Assembly: GCF_030549615.1 (NCBI RefSeq)
Contig: NZ_CP130832.1
Coordinates: 558,001-622,000, forward strand
Direction: 5' to 3'
Origin: Stenotrophomonas sp. 610A2
GTDB lineage: Bacteria; Pseudomonadota; Gammaproteobacteria; Xanthomonadales; Xanthomonadaceae
Length of the DNA: 64,000 bases
Under the pieces are notes generated by a model that saw only the letters and a program-made list of their open reading frames with translations, searched no databases and was not told the DNA's origin. This document shows, piece after piece, positions 42,556 through 52,148 of this stretch; within the stretch, counting starts at the first letter, position 1; each line of letters starts with the position of its first letter. A program made the position numbers and the translations under genes.

Positions 42556-43251
42556 ATGAAACGCTCACGCTCTTCGCTGTATTTCGTTGCATTTGTTGCC
42601 CTGACCGCCAGTGCGAATGCATTGGCCCTCGACACCAGCGGCAGCGCCGCCTTGACCAGCGACTATGTCTGGCGCGGTTCCACCCAGAGCCAGGGTGACG
42701 CCGCCGTGCAGGCCGGTTTCCGCGTTACCGGCGCTAGTGGTTTCTACGCTTCGGCCTGGGGCTCCAACGTGGAGTTCGCACCGGAAACACATGCCAGCAG
42801 CGAGCTGGACTTCGTCGTTGGCTGGAATGGGAAGCTGGCGGATGACTGGGCATTGGATGCCAATCTGCTGCATTACCGGTATCCGGCAACGACCGTCGAT
42901 CTGAACTGGACCGAGCTGAACACCACGCTGACCTGGAAGGATAACTACTGGCTGTCGCTGGGCTGGTCGCCGGAGGCGCTGGGCACCAAGCAGGATGGTT
43001 TGTACACCCAGCTTGGCGCACGGATGCCGCTATCACCGCAGTTGCGCCTTGAGGCCGCCGTCGGTTGGTATCAGCTGCAGGATGCCGTGGGTAGTGGTTA
43101 TGCGCACGGACAGGTCAATGCGATCTGGGCAGTGGCAGCGCCGATCGAACTGCGGCTGAGTGGGCACTTCACCGATCAGCACGCGCGTGATCTGTTCGGC
43201 GATCAGGCCGCGGGCACACGTTGGGAAGCAGCCGTGCAAGCGGCGTTCTAA
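42556..43251 (+). CDS. TorF-family putative porin
   Basis: A 231-residue outer-membrane beta-barrel protein. Signal peptide (LYFVAFVALTASANALA), then the family-typical opening SAALTSDYVWRGSTQSQGDA and FYASAWGSNVEF, alternating strands, and an aromatic C-terminus (WEAAVQAAF). The family (Gcw_chp/TorF) is widespread in proteobacteria, with unclear substrates; some members relate to TonB-linked or nutrient uptake. Single gene with its own promoter region. Confidence 0.9.
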   Translation: MKRSRSSLYFVAFVALTASANALALDTSGSAALTSDYVWRGSTQSQGDAAVQAGFRVTGASGFYASAWGSNVEFAPETHASSELDFVVGWNGKLADDWALDANLLHYRYPATTVDLNWTELNTTLTWKDNYWLSLGWSPEALGTKQDGLYTQLGARMPLSPQLRLEAAVGWYQLQDAVGSGYAHGQVNAIWAVAAPIELRLSGHFTDQHARDLFGDQAAGTRWEAAVQAAF

Positions 43252-43282
43252 CAGCCCCAAGCTCTGTGAGCGCGCGCCGCTC

Positions 43283-43599
43283 TTGTAGGAGCGGCGTAAG
43301 CCGCGAAGCCGAGGGTCGTTGGCAGCCAGTTGCTCTGCGATCTGACGGTGTGTGAGCTTCGCGACTGACGTCGCTCCTACAAGAAGGCGGGGTGCCCTTG
43401 TAGGAGCGGCGTAAGCCGCGAAGCCGGGGATCGTTGGCAGCCAGTTGCCTTGCGATCTGACGGTGTGTGAGCTTCGCGACTGACGTCGCTCCCACAAAAG
43501 CAGGTTGGTTACGACGCTTGTGGAAGCGGCATCAATGAGCAGCCATACCAACTGCGATCTGTTGATCCATCAGCTTCGCGACTTACGTCGCTCCTACAA
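43283..43599. repeat. Three paired repeats in a row, two of them a tandem duplication
   Basis: Pairs at 43283-43382, 43398-43497 and 43518-43599. The first two are near-identical including the spacer (GGCAGCCAGTTGC), so a unit of about 115 bp was duplicated. The third has a ruined left arm. Right arms carry GCGAC-TGAC-GTCGC. This fills the gap after the TorF gene. Confidence 0.87.
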
Positions 43600-43619
43600 A
43601 CGGCGTTGGTGCCGATCCG

Positions 43620-43895
43620 TCACCGGCTTTCGGCTGGTGCATGCGCTTTGATGCTGCTTCGACGGTGCTTCCTGCTACCGGCAAAGGTCAATGAGAGATG
43701 GACGCAGGCGATGAGCGCGATGACCATGGCAGCTTCGCCGCTGCTGGCCAGGAACGCCATAAGCAAACCAATGAATCCAAGAATGGAAAGCGCGTCGAAT
43801 AGCAAGCGACTGAAACGCCATGCCGCGAGCAGGATCAGCAGATACATGGCCGCTGGTAGTGCTGGCGTCCGGGCCATGAAGTAGAGAATTTCCAT
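43620..43895 (-). CDS. Small membrane protein of unknown function
   Basis: About 91 residues with three hydrophobic segments (LPAAMYLLILLAAW, ALSILGFIGLLMAFLA, AAMVIALIACVHLSLTF) and a basic C-terminus (GSRKHRRSSIKAH). The start at 43895 is the best in-frame ATG but the ribosome site is weak. The opposite strand also has an open frame, less convincing. Treat as probable. Confidence 0.45.
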   Translation of the reverse strand: MEILYFMARTPALPAAMYLLILLAAWRFSRLLFDALSILGFIGLLMAFLASSGEAAMVIALIACVHLSLTFAGSRKHRRSSIKAHAPAESR

Positions 43896-44082
43896 CTCGG
43901 GAACGCATGCTTGTTGGACTGGTAGCGGCAAATTCTAGGTGCGCCGCATGTGCTGGATATGCGCCCAATGTGAAGCGAATTTGAAGTGGTGAAAGCCTGC
44001 TGTTGGCACCAAAAAAGTTCTGGAAAATCATCGCCAGCAGCTGTTAGCTTTCGCCATCCAGCACACACTGCCAAGGCGAACT

Positions 44083-44649
44083 TTGACTTCTTCCGAACGA
44101 ACCAATTGGCCGCGTAAACTGCGCATCGTCCTGCTCTTGGCGGTGCTGGCTTTGGCCTGCAGCTGGCTTTGGCAGCAACCCTTCAGTGTGGTGGCCCGCG
44201 AAGGCTGGAAGCTTTCACGTCTGCCAGCACCAACTGCGATATCCGTACCGGTGCAGGGCATCAGGCCGCGGCAGATCGCCGATACCTTTGGTGCACCGCG
44301 TGGCCGTGACCGCAAGCACCATGGTGTGGATATCTTCGCCAAACGCGGTACACCGGTTGTCGCTGCCACCCAGGGCGTGGTGGCTGCGGTGCGCGATAGC
44401 GGCCTGGGTGGCCGCCAGGTGTGGGTGATCGGGCCGGCTGGGCAGCGGCACTACTACGCCCATCTTCAGGATTGGGCACCGGGGCTGGCCTATGGGCGCA
44501 TCGTGAAGGCCGGTGATGTGCTGGGCTTCGTGGGTGACAGCGGCAATGCACGTGGTACGCCGCCGCATCTGCATTACGGCATCTACGGCGGTGACGGCCC
44601 CTTCGATCCGCTGCCGCTGATGCATGCAGGGCAGCCGCGCAAGCGGTAA
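44083..44649 (+). CDS. M23 peptidase (LytM-type), membrane-anchored
   Basis: A 188-residue protein with one N-terminal membrane helix (LRIVLLLAVLALACSWLW) and a LytM domain. Zinc ligands are seen in HHGVDIFAKRGTPV (His and Asp) and HLHYGIYG (H-x-H), with HYYAHL supplying the other catalytic His. Such enzymes cut peptidoglycan cross-links, or, when inactive, activate amidases; here all residues are present. The start is TTG, with AAGG six bases upstream; no ATG or GTG fits. It lies directly before bioA, separated by 49 bp. Confidence 0.85.
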   Translation: MTSSERTNWPRKLRIVLLLAVLALACSWLWQQPFSVVAREGWKLSRLPAPTAISVPVQGIRPRQIADTFGAPRGRDRKHHGVDIFAKRGTPVVAATQGVVAAVRDSGLGGRQVWVIGPAGQRHYYAHLQDWAPGLAYGRIVKAGDVLGFVGDSGNARGTPPHLHYGIYGGDGPFDPLPLMHAGQPRKR

Positions 44650-44698
44650 GGTACGCCCCCTGCAAGCCGCCTTCCCGCGGCGTGGCCTGTGCTGAACG

Positions 44699-45991
44699 AT
44701 GCTGATTGATCAATTCGACCGTGAACACCTGTGGCACCCCTATAGCGCCCTGGGCAGCCCGGTGCCGGTGCTCAAGGTTGCCCGCGCCGATGGCGTGCTG
44801 CTGCAGCTGGAAGATGGCACCCAGCTGATCGACGGCATGGCCTCGTGGTGGTGCGCCATCCATGGTTACAACCATCCGCAGCTGAACCAGGCGGTGGTTG
44901 AGCAGCTCGGCCGCATGTCGCATGTGATGTTCGGCGGGCTTACCCACGAGCCCGCCATCGCGCTGGGCAAGCAGCTGCTGCAGATCGTCCCCAAGGGACT
45001 GGATGCGATCTTCTACGCGGACTCCGGTTCGGTGTCGGTGGAGGTCGCGCTGAAGATGGCGATCCAGTACCAGGTGGCGCGCGGCAAGCCTGGCAAGTGC
45101 AATATCGCCACCACGCGTTCGGGCTATCACGGCGACACCTGGAACGCGATGTCGGTATGCGATCCGGTTACCGGCATGCATGGCCTGTTTGGCACTTCAC
45201 TGCCGACACGCCGTTTCGTGCCTGCACCGCAGACGGGTTTCGGCGAGGAATGGGATCCGGCCGATATCGCAGCGCTTGAGCAGCTGTTCGCCGAGAGCGC
45301 GGATGAGCTGGCCGCCTTCATCATCGAGCCGGTGGTGCAGGGTGCAGGTGGCATGCGCTTCTACCATCCGCAGTACCTGCGCGAGCTGGCACGCTTGTGC
45401 CGCGAGCACGATGTACTACTGATCTGCGATGAGATCGCCACCGGCTTCGGCCGCAGCGGGCGATTGTTCGCCTGCGAGCATGCAGGTATCAGCCCGGACA
45501 TCCTGTGCATCGGCAAGGCACTGACTGGCGGCTACATGACGCTGGCGGCCACGCTGTGCACGCGCGAGATTGCCGATGTGATCGCCAGCGCCGAGCCGGG
45601 CGTGTTCATGCACGGCCCGACCTTCATGGCCAATCCGCTGGCCTGCGCGGTCGCACTGGCCTCGGTGCAGCTGCTGCTGTCGCAGGACTGGCAGGGCAGG
45701 GTGGCGGCGATCGAACAAAGTCTTGAACGCAGCCTCGCGCCCGCGCGCAGCTTGCCACAGGTGGCCGATGTGCGCGTGCTTGGGGCCATCGGCGTGATCG
45801 AATTGAAGGCATCGCTGCGGCTGGAACGCATCCAGCAGCGGATGTTGGAGCATGGCATCTGGATCCGGCCATTCGGCCGACTGGTCTATGTGATGCCACC
45901 GTTTGTTATTGACGATGCACAGCTGCAGCAGCTGTGCGAAGCCATGGTCGCGCTGGTGGCCAGCCTGCAGGAAGAGGATATGCGCGCATGA
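44699..45991 (+). CDS. bioA: Adenosylmethionine-8-amino-7-oxononanoate aminotransferase
   Basis: A 430-residue PLP enzyme that converts KAPA to DAPA in biotin synthesis, using S-adenosylmethionine as amino donor. The family opening REHLWHPYS is present, with [26 protein letters not shown], the PLP aspartate in [14 protein letters not shown] and the lysine in [15 protein letters not shown]. Length matches BioA. Its stop overlaps the bioD start. Biotin repressor sites were not found upstream. Confidence 0.95.
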   Translation: MLIDQFDREHLWHPYSALGSPVPVLKVARADGVLLQLEDGTQLIDGMASWWCAIHGYNHPQLNQAVVEQLGRMSHVMFGGLTHEPAIALGKQLLQIVPKGLDAIFYADSGSVSVEVALKMAIQYQVARGKPGKCNIATTRSGYHGDTWNAMSVCDPVTGMHGLFGTSLPTRRFVPAPQTGFGEEWDPADIAALEQLFAESADELAAFIIEPVVQGAGGMRFYHPQYLRELARLCREHDVLLICDEIATGFGRSGRLFACEHAGISPDILCIGKALTGGYMTLAATLCTREIADVIASAEPGVFMHGPTFMANPLACAVALASVQLLLSQDWQGRVAAIEQSLERSLAPARSLPQVADVRVLGAIGVIELKASLRLERIQQRMLEHGIWIRPFGRLVYVMPPFVIDDAQLQQLCEAMVALVASLQEEDMRA

Positions 45992-46638
45992 GCGGCAAGG
46001 TGGTATTTGTCAGTGGCATCGATACCGAGATCGGCAAGACCGTAGTCACCGGTTGGCTGGCGCAGCAATGGGCGGCGCAGGGCGAGGACGTGATCACCCA
46101 GAAATTGGTGCAGACCGGTTGCGTGGCCGCTTCCGATGACATCCTGTTGCACCGGCGCATCATGGGCACTGGCTTGTTTGAAGAGGACCGTGACGGCACC
46201 ACGATGCCGGCGCTGTTCGCCTATCCGGCATCGCCGCATCTGGCTGCGCGTCTGGAGCAGCGGGTACTGGATCTTTCTGCAATCGAAGCCGCTACGGCGC
46301 GTTTGTGCGAGCGCTACGGAACTGTATTGATCGAGGGTGCCGGTGGTTTGATGGTGCCGCTGACCGAGCAGCTGCTGACGATTGATTACGTTGCCGAAAA
46401 GGGCTGGCCGGTGCTGCTGGTGACCTCCGGGCGGCTGGGTTCGATCAACCACACGCTGTTGTCGTTGGAAGCGCTGGTTGCGCGCGGTATTGCCTTGCAC
46501 GGTGTTGCCTGGAACAGCCGTGACGACAGCAGTGACGAAGTGATTGCGGCGGACAGTCGCGGTTTCATTCGCGACTGGGTGATGAAGAGGTTCCCGGATG
46601 CGGTCTGGTATGACGTGCCGCGGATTGATCTGGGCTGA
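45988..46638 (+). CDS. bioD: Dethiobiotin synthetase
   Basis: A 216-residue ATP-dependent ligase that closes the ureido ring of dethiobiotin from DAPA and CO2. The P-loop is [13 protein letters not shown], with [16 protein letters not shown] segment ([15 protein letters not shown]) binding the phosphate. The ATG overlaps the bioA stop (ATGA), so translation is coupled. Together they perform the middle two steps of biotin synthesis; bioB and bioF are elsewhere. Confidence 0.94.
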   Translation: MSGKVVFVSGIDTEIGKTVVTGWLAQQWAAQGEDVITQKLVQTGCVAASDDILLHRRIMGTGLFEEDRDGTTMPALFAYPASPHLAARLEQRVLDLSAIEAATARLCERYGTVLIEGAGGLMVPLTEQLLTIDYVAEKGWPVLLVTSGRLGSINHTLLSLEALVARGIALHGVAWNSRDDSSDEVIAADSRGFIRDWVMKRFPDAVWYDVPRIDLG

Positions 46639-46656
46639 TTGGGGTCTTTGCGAAAG

Positions 46657-46782
46657 GCACCCCTCCCCAACCCTCCCCTTGCCTTCGGCAAAGGGAGGGA
46701 GCACGAGCAACAGTTTGAGCGCTGCGCCATCTGCCCCCTCCCTTGCGCAATGCGCAGGGGAGGGTTGGGGAGGGGTGCTTCT
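46657..46782. repeat. Intergenic repeat, CACCCCTCCCC family
   Basis: Left arm GCACCCCTCCCCAACCCTCC, hairpin CCTTGCCTTCGGCAAAGG, and inverted right arm ending GAGGGTTGGGGAGGGGTGCT. It lies between convergent bioD and the dehydrogenase gene. Confidence 0.87.
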
Positions 46783-46813
46783 GCTCCTGCTCCTGCTTCA
46801 CTCGCAGAAGCCT

Positions 46814-49162
46814 CTACTTCTTCAACTTGTACGCCAACACATAGTCGCCAGCCTTGGTACCGGTCGAACCATGACCGCCAGCCACCAGCAGCACCATCTG
46901 CTCGCCCTGGCTGTTGAGGTAGGTCATCGGCGTTGCCTGTCCGCCGGCCGGAATACGCACATCCCACAGCACCTTGCCGCTGGCCAGATCGTAGGCGCGG
47001 AAGTTGTCGTCGGTGGCCGCGCTCATGAAGGCCACGCCGGTCGCGGTCAACATCGGTCCACCAATGCCGGGCACGCCGATGCGGATTGGCAGTGGCACGG
47101 GTGAAAGGTCGCGGATGGTTCCGTTGCGGTGCTGGTAGGCGATCTTGCCGGTGCGCAGGTCAGCGGCGGCAATCGTGCCCCACGGCGGCACCTGGCAGGG
47201 AACACCAATCGGCGACATGAAAGGTGTCATTTCCACGGCGTAATCGGCGCCTTTGTTCTCGTTCAAGCCATGCTCACCCTTGTTCATTTCGCGGCCGCTG
47301 GTTTCATGCTTTGGCACCAGCTTCGACACAAAGGCCAGGTAGGTGGGCATGCCGAACATCACCTGCCGCTGCGGATCCACCGCCACGCTGCCCCAGTTGA
47401 AGGTGCCGAAGTTGCCCGGATAGATCAGGCTGCCCTGCAGTGTTGGCGGCGTGTAGCGGCCTTCGTAGCGCAGCTGGCGGAACTGGATGCGGCACAGCAT
47501 CTGGTCGATGAGGCTGGCGCCCCACATATCGGCTTCACGCAGCGGCTTGGGCTCGAAGCTCAACGCTGACGCTGGTTGCGTGGGCGCGGCGAATTGGCCG
47601 GGTATGTCCACGTACTGCGGTGCGGTGCGTTGGCTGATCGGCAGCAAGGGCTTGCCGTCACGGCGGTCCAGCACATATACGTCGCCTTGCTTGGTCGGCT
47701 GCACCAGCGCTGGTACGCGGCCCTGCGGTAGATCCAGATCCAGCAGCACCGGTTGCGCCGGGGTGTCCATGTCCCACAGATCGTGGTGCACGAACTGCTG
47801 CACCCAACGGACCTGGCCACTGGCGATATCCAATGCCACTACCGATGAGGCGTAGGTTTCCTCGGCCGGGCTGCGGTACATGCCGAGTTGGTCGGGAGTG
47901 CGGTTGCCCATCGGGAAGTAGGCCAGCCCCAGTGCTTCGTCGGCGCTGGCCACCGACCAGCTGTTCGGCGAGCTCGGCGTATAGACCTGGTTGGGATTGT
48001 TCGGGTCCAGCGGCGCGGTCTGGGTGGGGTTGCCCGAATCCCAGTTCCACAGCAGCTGGCCGCTGTGCACGTCGTAGGCGCGGATCACCCCGGAGGGCGA
48101 GTTGATCGCATAGTCGTCGTTGACCGCGCCGGCGACGATCACCTTGCCACCTGCTATCAGCGGCGGCGAGGTGGAGTAGTAATAGCCGGCTTGCTTGAAC
48201 GGCATGTTGTGCAGCAGGTCGAGCACGCCCTTGTTGCCGAAGTCCGGGCAGTGCTGGCCGGTCTGCGCATCCAGTGCATGCAGCTTGGCGTCGGCGCTGG
48301 GCAGGAACACGCGGCTGCTGCAGATGGCCACGCTTGTTGCTGCCGCAGCCGGGCTGGCAGCCGGCTCGGTGTAATACGACAGCCCGCGGCAGGTCTGGTG
48401 CTGGCGTTGCGGTTCCATGCCTGCGGCAGGATCAAACTTCCACAGCACCTTGCCGCTGTCCGCATCCAGTGCGAACGCCAGGCTGTGCGGGGTGCACAGA
48501 TACAGCGTGTTGCCGATCTTCAACGGGGTGACTTCGTAGGTGGTCTCGCCCACGTCCTGCGGCAGGCGCACGTCACCGGTCTGCATCTGCCAGGCCAGCT
48601 GCAGCTGACCGACATTGGCCGGGGTGATCTGCGCCAGCGGCGAGTAGCGTTGGCCGTAGCCGCTGCGGCCGTAGGCCTGCCATTCGCCCTCCGGCTGCGG
48701 GGTGTCGCCCAGCGCCGGAGTGGCGTTGACGATGTCCATCGGCAGGCGGCCATCGGTCTCATGCAGGTGCCGCGGGATGCCGGCGAAGGCGACCGCCGCC
48801 ACGCCCAGCGAGGCCAACAACACCGGCCAGCCGGCCGGGCCGGTGTAACCACGCGGGCTGGAGCGGCGCGAGCCCGGCAGGGCCATGAGCAGGCCGAGCA
48901 GGGCGGGCAGGCCGACGCGGGTGGCCAACGGCCACCAGTACAGGCCAGCCTCCCACAGCGACCAGCCCAGCAGCACCAGCAACCAGCCGGCGTACAGCCA
49001 GGTCGGCCAGCGCCGGTGTCGCCACAGGCCCCATGCCACGGCCAACAGCAGCAGGCCGCTGAGCAGGTAGAACGGGCTGCCGCGCAGGGCCAGCAACCAG
49101 CCGCCGCCTACCGCCAGGGCCAGGCCGAACAGGGCGGTCAACAACAGGGTCAGAACACGCAT
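46814..49162 (-). CDS. gcd: Membrane PQQ-dependent glucose/quinate-type dehydrogenase
   Basis: A 782-residue quinoprotein. The N-terminus has about five membrane helices (LTLLLTALFGLALAVGGGWL onward), which bind ubiquinone. The large periplasmic part is an eight-bladed propeller with PQQ motifs (SYYTEPAASPAAAATS, DFGNKGVLDLLHN, WSVASADEALGLAYFP, WDMDTPAQPVLLDLDL). Such enzymes oxidise glucose, quinate or shikimate directly in the periplasm and feed electrons to the respiratory chain. The substrate cannot be fixed from sequence. The start at 49162 follows GGGGA. Confidence 0.9.
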   Translation of the reverse strand: MRVLTLLLTALFGLALAVGGGWLLALRGSPFYLLSGLLLLAVAWGLWRHRRWPTWLYAGWLLVLLGWSLWEAGLYWWPLATRVGLPALLGLLMALPGSRRSSPRGYTGPAGWPVLLASLGVAAVAFAGIPRHLHETDGRLPMDIVNATPALGDTPQPEGEWQAYGRSGYGQRYSPLAQITPANVGQLQLAWQMQTGDVRLPQDVGETTYEVTPLKIGNTLYLCTPHSLAFALDADSGKVLWKFDPAAGMEPQRQHQTCRGLSYYTEPAASPAAAATSVAICSSRVFLPSADAKLHALDAQTGQHCPDFGNKGVLDLLHNMPFKQAGYYYSTSPPLIAGGKVIVAGAVNDDYAINSPSGVIRAYDVHSGQLLWNWDSGNPTQTAPLDPNNPNQVYTPSSPNSWSVASADEALGLAYFPMGNRTPDQLGMYRSPAEETYASSVVALDIASGQVRWVQQFVHHDLWDMDTPAQPVLLDLDLPQGRVPALVQPTKQGDVYVLDRRDGKPLLPISQRTAPQYVDIPGQFAAPTQPASALSFEPKPLREADMWGASLIDQMLCRIQFRQLRYEGRYTPPTLQGSLIYPGNFGTFNWGSVAVDPQRQVMFGMPTYLAFVSKLVPKHETSGREMNKGEHGLNENKGADYAVEMTPFMSPIGVPCQVPPWGTIAAADLRTGKIAYQHRNGTIRDLSPVPLPIRIGVPGIGGPMLTATGVAFMSAATDDNFRAYDLASGKVLWDVRIPAGGQATPMTYLNSQGEQMVLLVAGGHGSTGTKAGDYVLAYKLKK

Positions 49163-49281
49163 GGCGTCCCCGCAGCTCCAGAAGATGCGGCCATGCTGCG
49201 CCACGGCATGTCTGCATGGCGTCACGCGCGTTCTTAACATTCCCGCCGTAGAATCAGAGCCTTGTCGACTGGGGACTGAGC

Positions 49282-50358
49282 ATGAGCATTCTGGATTTCA
49301 TCAAGAAGGAACTGATCGAGATCATCGAGTGGACCGATGACTCGCGTGACACGCTGTCCTACCGTTGGCCGGACGAGGATCGCCAGATCAAGAATGGCGC
49401 GCAGCTGATCGTGCGCGAGTCGCAGACGGTGCAGTTCGTCGCGGCCGGCCAATACGCCGATCTGTTCGGCCCCGGCAAGCACACGCTGAGCACCCAGAAC
49501 ATCCCGGTGCTGTCGACCATCCTGGGCTGGAAGTACGGCTTTGAATCGCCGTTCAAGTGCGATGTCTATTACCTCAACACGCGCCTGTTCACCGGCAACA
49601 AGTGGGGCACGTCCAATCCGGTGATGATGCGCGACGCCGATTTCGGCGTGGTCCGCCTGCGTGCGTTTGGTACCTACGATTTCCGCATCGTCAACCCGCC
49701 GAAGTTCCTCAAGGAAGTGGCTGGTACCGACCAGAATTTCCGCCTGGATGAGTTCGCCGACACCATGCGTTCGCGCATCGTCAGTGTGTTCACCGAGGCC
49801 CTGGCAAAGGCAGGCGTGCCGGCTCTGGATGTGGCCTCGCGCTACTCCGAGCTGGGCGAAGCCCTGCTGCCGATCATCAACCCGGCGATGACCGACAAGT
49901 ACGGCATCGAGATCACCAGCTTCATCCTGGAGAACGTGTCGGTGCCGCCGGAAGTGGAGCAGGCCATCGACAAGCGCTCCAGCATGGGCGTGATCGGCAA
50001 CCTCAACGACTACGTGAAGTACCAGATGGGCCATGGCATGGGCGAGGGTGGCGAAGGTGCCGCTGCCGCTGCGGTGCCGGCTCAGATGGCGATGGGCTTC
50101 GGCATGGCGCAGGAAATGATGCGCAACATGCAGACCGGCGCCCCGGTGGTGCCCGGCGCGGCGGTACCACCGCCGTTGCCTGGTGCTGGTGATGCAGTGG
50201 CGCTGGACGTACTCACCCCCGAGCAGGCTGCACAGGCCTTGTCGGTATCGGTCGAGGACGTGATGGCGTCCATTGCTTCCGGTGACCTGAAGGCACGCAA
50301 GATCGGCAATGCCACGCGCATTGCCCGTTCGGCACTGGAAGAGTTCCTGCGCGGCTGA
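49282..50358 (+). CDS. SPFH-domain protein with C-terminal DNA-binding-like domain
   Basis: A 358-residue protein of the YdjI-like SPFH (band 7) group. Its body begins with FIKKELIEIIEWTDDSRDTL and includes QTVQFVAAGQYADLFGPGKH, YYLNTRLFTGNKWGTSNPV and EITSFILENVSVPPEV. After a Met/Gly/Ala/Pro-rich linker come about 48 residues, LTPEQAAQALSVSVEDVMAS and on to RSALEEFLRG, which look like an excisionase/MerR-type helix-turn-helix. There is no membrane helix. Its TGA overlaps the ATG of the zinc-ribbon gene (TGATG). In Bacillus, ydjG-ydjH-ydjI homologs act with the phage-shock protein PspA; a related role here is inference. Confidence 0.85.
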   Translation: MSILDFIKKELIEIIEWTDDSRDTLSYRWPDEDRQIKNGAQLIVRESQTVQFVAAGQYADLFGPGKHTLSTQNIPVLSTILGWKYGFESPFKCDVYYLNTRLFTGNKWGTSNPVMMRDADFGVVRLRAFGTYDFRIVNPPKFLKEVAGTDQNFRLDEFADTMRSRIVSVFTEALAKAGVPALDVASRYSELGEALLPIINPAMTDKYGIEITSFILENVSVPPEVEQAIDKRSSMGVIGNLNDYVKYQMGHGMGEGGEGAAAAAVPAQMAMGFGMAQEMMRNMQTGAPVVPGAAVPPPLPGAGDAVALDVLTPEQAAQALSVSVEDVMASIASGDLKARKIGNATRIARSALEEFLRG

Positions 50359-51557
50359 TGAACAACGCAACAGTTGGCAAACATCCCTGCCCGGAATGCG
50401 GCGGGGATCTGCAATGGAATGCCGCCAAGCAAGCCTTGGCCTGTCCCTACTGCGGCACCATCGTGCCGCTGTCGGAGGCGGCCGCAGGCGTGGGCGATGG
50501 CAGTGGCGGCGTGGTCGAGCAGGATCTGCTGGCCGCCTTGAAGCGACTGCAGGACGAGGCGGCGCTGCCGCCGCCGTTGCCGCCGAAGCCGCAGGGCGGC
50601 GTGGTCGGCATGCTGCAGAGCATGGCCGCCACCCCGGCCGAGCAACGCGGCTACGGTGCGCAGCCGCGTGAGGTGCAATGCCAGAGCTGTCATGCGATCT
50701 CGGTGTTCGTCGACCGCAAGGTCGCTGATCGCTGCGAGTTCTGCGGTTCGCCATCGATCATCGACCACGAGTCGCTGGGCGATGCGATTACCCCGCAGAG
50801 CGTGCTGCCGTTCAAGATCAGCGACGGCCAGGTGCGTGACATCATCCGCAAGTGGTACGGCACACGCTGGTTTGCGCCGAGCAAGCTCAAGCGTGCGGCA
50901 CTGACCGATACGCTCAAGGGCATGTATCTGCCGTACTGGACATTCGACGCGCATGTTGCCGCGCGTTGGACTGCCGAGGCCGGGCATTACTACTACGTCA
51001 GCGTCAGCTACCGCGACTCCAAGGGCAACACCCAGACCCGGCAGGAGCGGCGCATACGCTGGGAACCCGCATCCGGTTCGCTGCAGCACTTCTTCGATGA
51101 CGAGCTGGTGCCGGGCACGGTTGGTGTGCATCCGGAGCTGCTGGGCAAGATCGGCCGCTTCCCGACCACCAGCGACCTGAAGCCGTATACCCCCGAGTTC
51201 GTGCGTGGCTGGACGGTGGAGCGTTACCAGGTGGATCTGCGCCAGGCTGCGCAGCAGGGCGAGCAGCAGATGCAGGAGCAGACCCGCTACCTGTGCTCGG
51301 AGCAGGTGCCCGGCGATACCCAGCGCAACCTGCAGGTGCAGGCCAATTACAGCAAGCGCACCTTCAAGCACATCCTGGTGCCGGTGTGGCTGGTCAGTTA
51401 CACCTATGGCGCACGTAGTTTCCAGGTGCTGGCCAATGGCTATACCGGTGAACTGGCAGGTGAGCGACCTTACAGCGCGTGGAAGATCTTCTTTGCGGTG
51501 TTGGGTGGTGTGCTTGCGCTGCTGGTGCTGATGTACGTGTTGGGGATGGCGCAGTAA
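50358..51557 (+). CDS. Zinc-ribbon membrane protein, YdjG-like partner of the SPFH protein
   Basis: A 399-residue protein with two zinc ribbons: CPECGGDLQWNAAKQALACP with YCG near the N-terminus, and CQSCHAISVF with CEFCGSPSII. A larger domain follows (LPYWTFDAHVAARWTAEAGH) and the C-terminus has one membrane helix (FFAVLGGVLALLVLMYVLG). Databases sometimes mislabel this group as PriA-like helicase; no helicase motifs are seen. It is translationally coupled to the SPFH gene, suggesting a stable complex at the inner membrane. Confidence 0.83.
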   Translation: MNNATVGKHPCPECGGDLQWNAAKQALACPYCGTIVPLSEAAAGVGDGSGGVVEQDLLAALKRLQDEAALPPPLPPKPQGGVVGMLQSMAATPAEQRGYGAQPREVQCQSCHAISVFVDRKVADRCEFCGSPSIIDHESLGDAITPQSVLPFKISDGQVRDIIRKWYGTRWFAPSKLKRAALTDTLKGMYLPYWTFDAHVAARWTAEAGHYYYVSVSYRDSKGNTQTRQERRIRWEPASGSLQHFFDDELVPGTVGVHPELLGKIGRFPTTSDLKPYTPEFVRGWTVERYQVDLRQAAQQGEQQMQEQTRYLCSEQVPGDTQRNLQVQANYSKRTFKHILVPVWLVSYTYGARSFQVLANGYTGELAGERPYSAWKIFFAVLGGVLALLVLMYVLGMAQ

Positions 51558-51621
51558 GCAGGCGCTTTTCGCTCAGGTAAACCTGCAACCTCGTAGCTCG
51601 GGTGTTCTGGCACCTGGCTTT

Positions 51622-51722
51622 TTGTGGGAGCGGTGTAAACCGCGAAGCAGGCACATCATCAGTTGGCATTGATGCCGATTGTTTGAAGACCATCAGCTTC
51701 GCGGCTTACGCCGCTCCCACAA
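51622..51722. repeat. Paired repeat with compensated stem (GCGGT-GTAA-ACCGC)
   Basis: The left arm reads TTTGTGGGAGCGGTGTAAAC, replacing a C-G stem pair by T-A. The right arm is standard. Lies between convergent genes. Confidence 0.87.
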
Positions 51723-51788
51723 ACGGGTAGCGGTGCAGCCCGATCATCCCTGCACGTTTCTCATCTCCAGTGAGCTGCGCGCAGCGAT

Positions 51789-52148
51789 TTACTCGCCCAG
51801 GTGCAGCACTGGCACGAAACCACCGTAGACCAGTCGCTTGCCGTCGAACGGCATCGGGTTGGTGGCCGGGTCCATGCGTGGGTCTTCCATCATTTTCTGC
51901 ATGCCGGCATCGCGGGTTGCCTTGTCCGGCCACTCTATCCACGAGAACACCACCGCTTCATCGTCCTTGGCCTGCACCGCGCGGTAGAAGTCGGTCAGGG
52001 TTCCGTGTGGCACATCATCGGACCAGCATTCGGTGACGCGCAGCGCGCCGAACTCGATGAACAGGGCATCGGCGATATGTGCGTGCTCGATGAACCGGGC
52101 TTTGTTGGCCAGCGGTACGGCGGCCAGGAAACCATCGACGTAGGACAT
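51789..52148 (-). CDS. DUF1428 (YbaA-like) protein
   Basis: A 119-residue protein matching DUF1428: opening MSYVDGFLAAVPLANKARF, then VTECWSDDVPHGTLTDFYRA and the closing FDGKRLVYGGFVPVLHL. The fold is a dimeric alpha/beta (ferredoxin-like) barrel. Function is unknown, though related families are monooxygenase-like. The ATG at 52148 matches the family start. Confidence 0.9.
   Translation of the reverse strand: MSYVDGFLAAVPLANKARFIEHAHIADALFIEFGALRVTECWSDDVPHGTLTDFYRAVQAKDDEAVVFSWIEWPDKATRDAGMQKMMEDPRMDPATNPMPFDGKRLVYGGFVPVLHLGE

Noticed and set aside
43283..43599. CRISPR-like array
   Set aside because: The three units are paired inverted repeats with repeated, not unique, spacers, and no cas gene is present.
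43606..43884. Plus-strand small gene opposite the 43.6-kb membrane protein
   Set aside because: Its product is Met/Arg/Ser-rich without a fold; the minus-strand frame has three credible membrane helices.
50358..51557. PriA-like helicase
   Set aside because: Only zinc ribbons are shared; no Walker or helicase motifs are seen.
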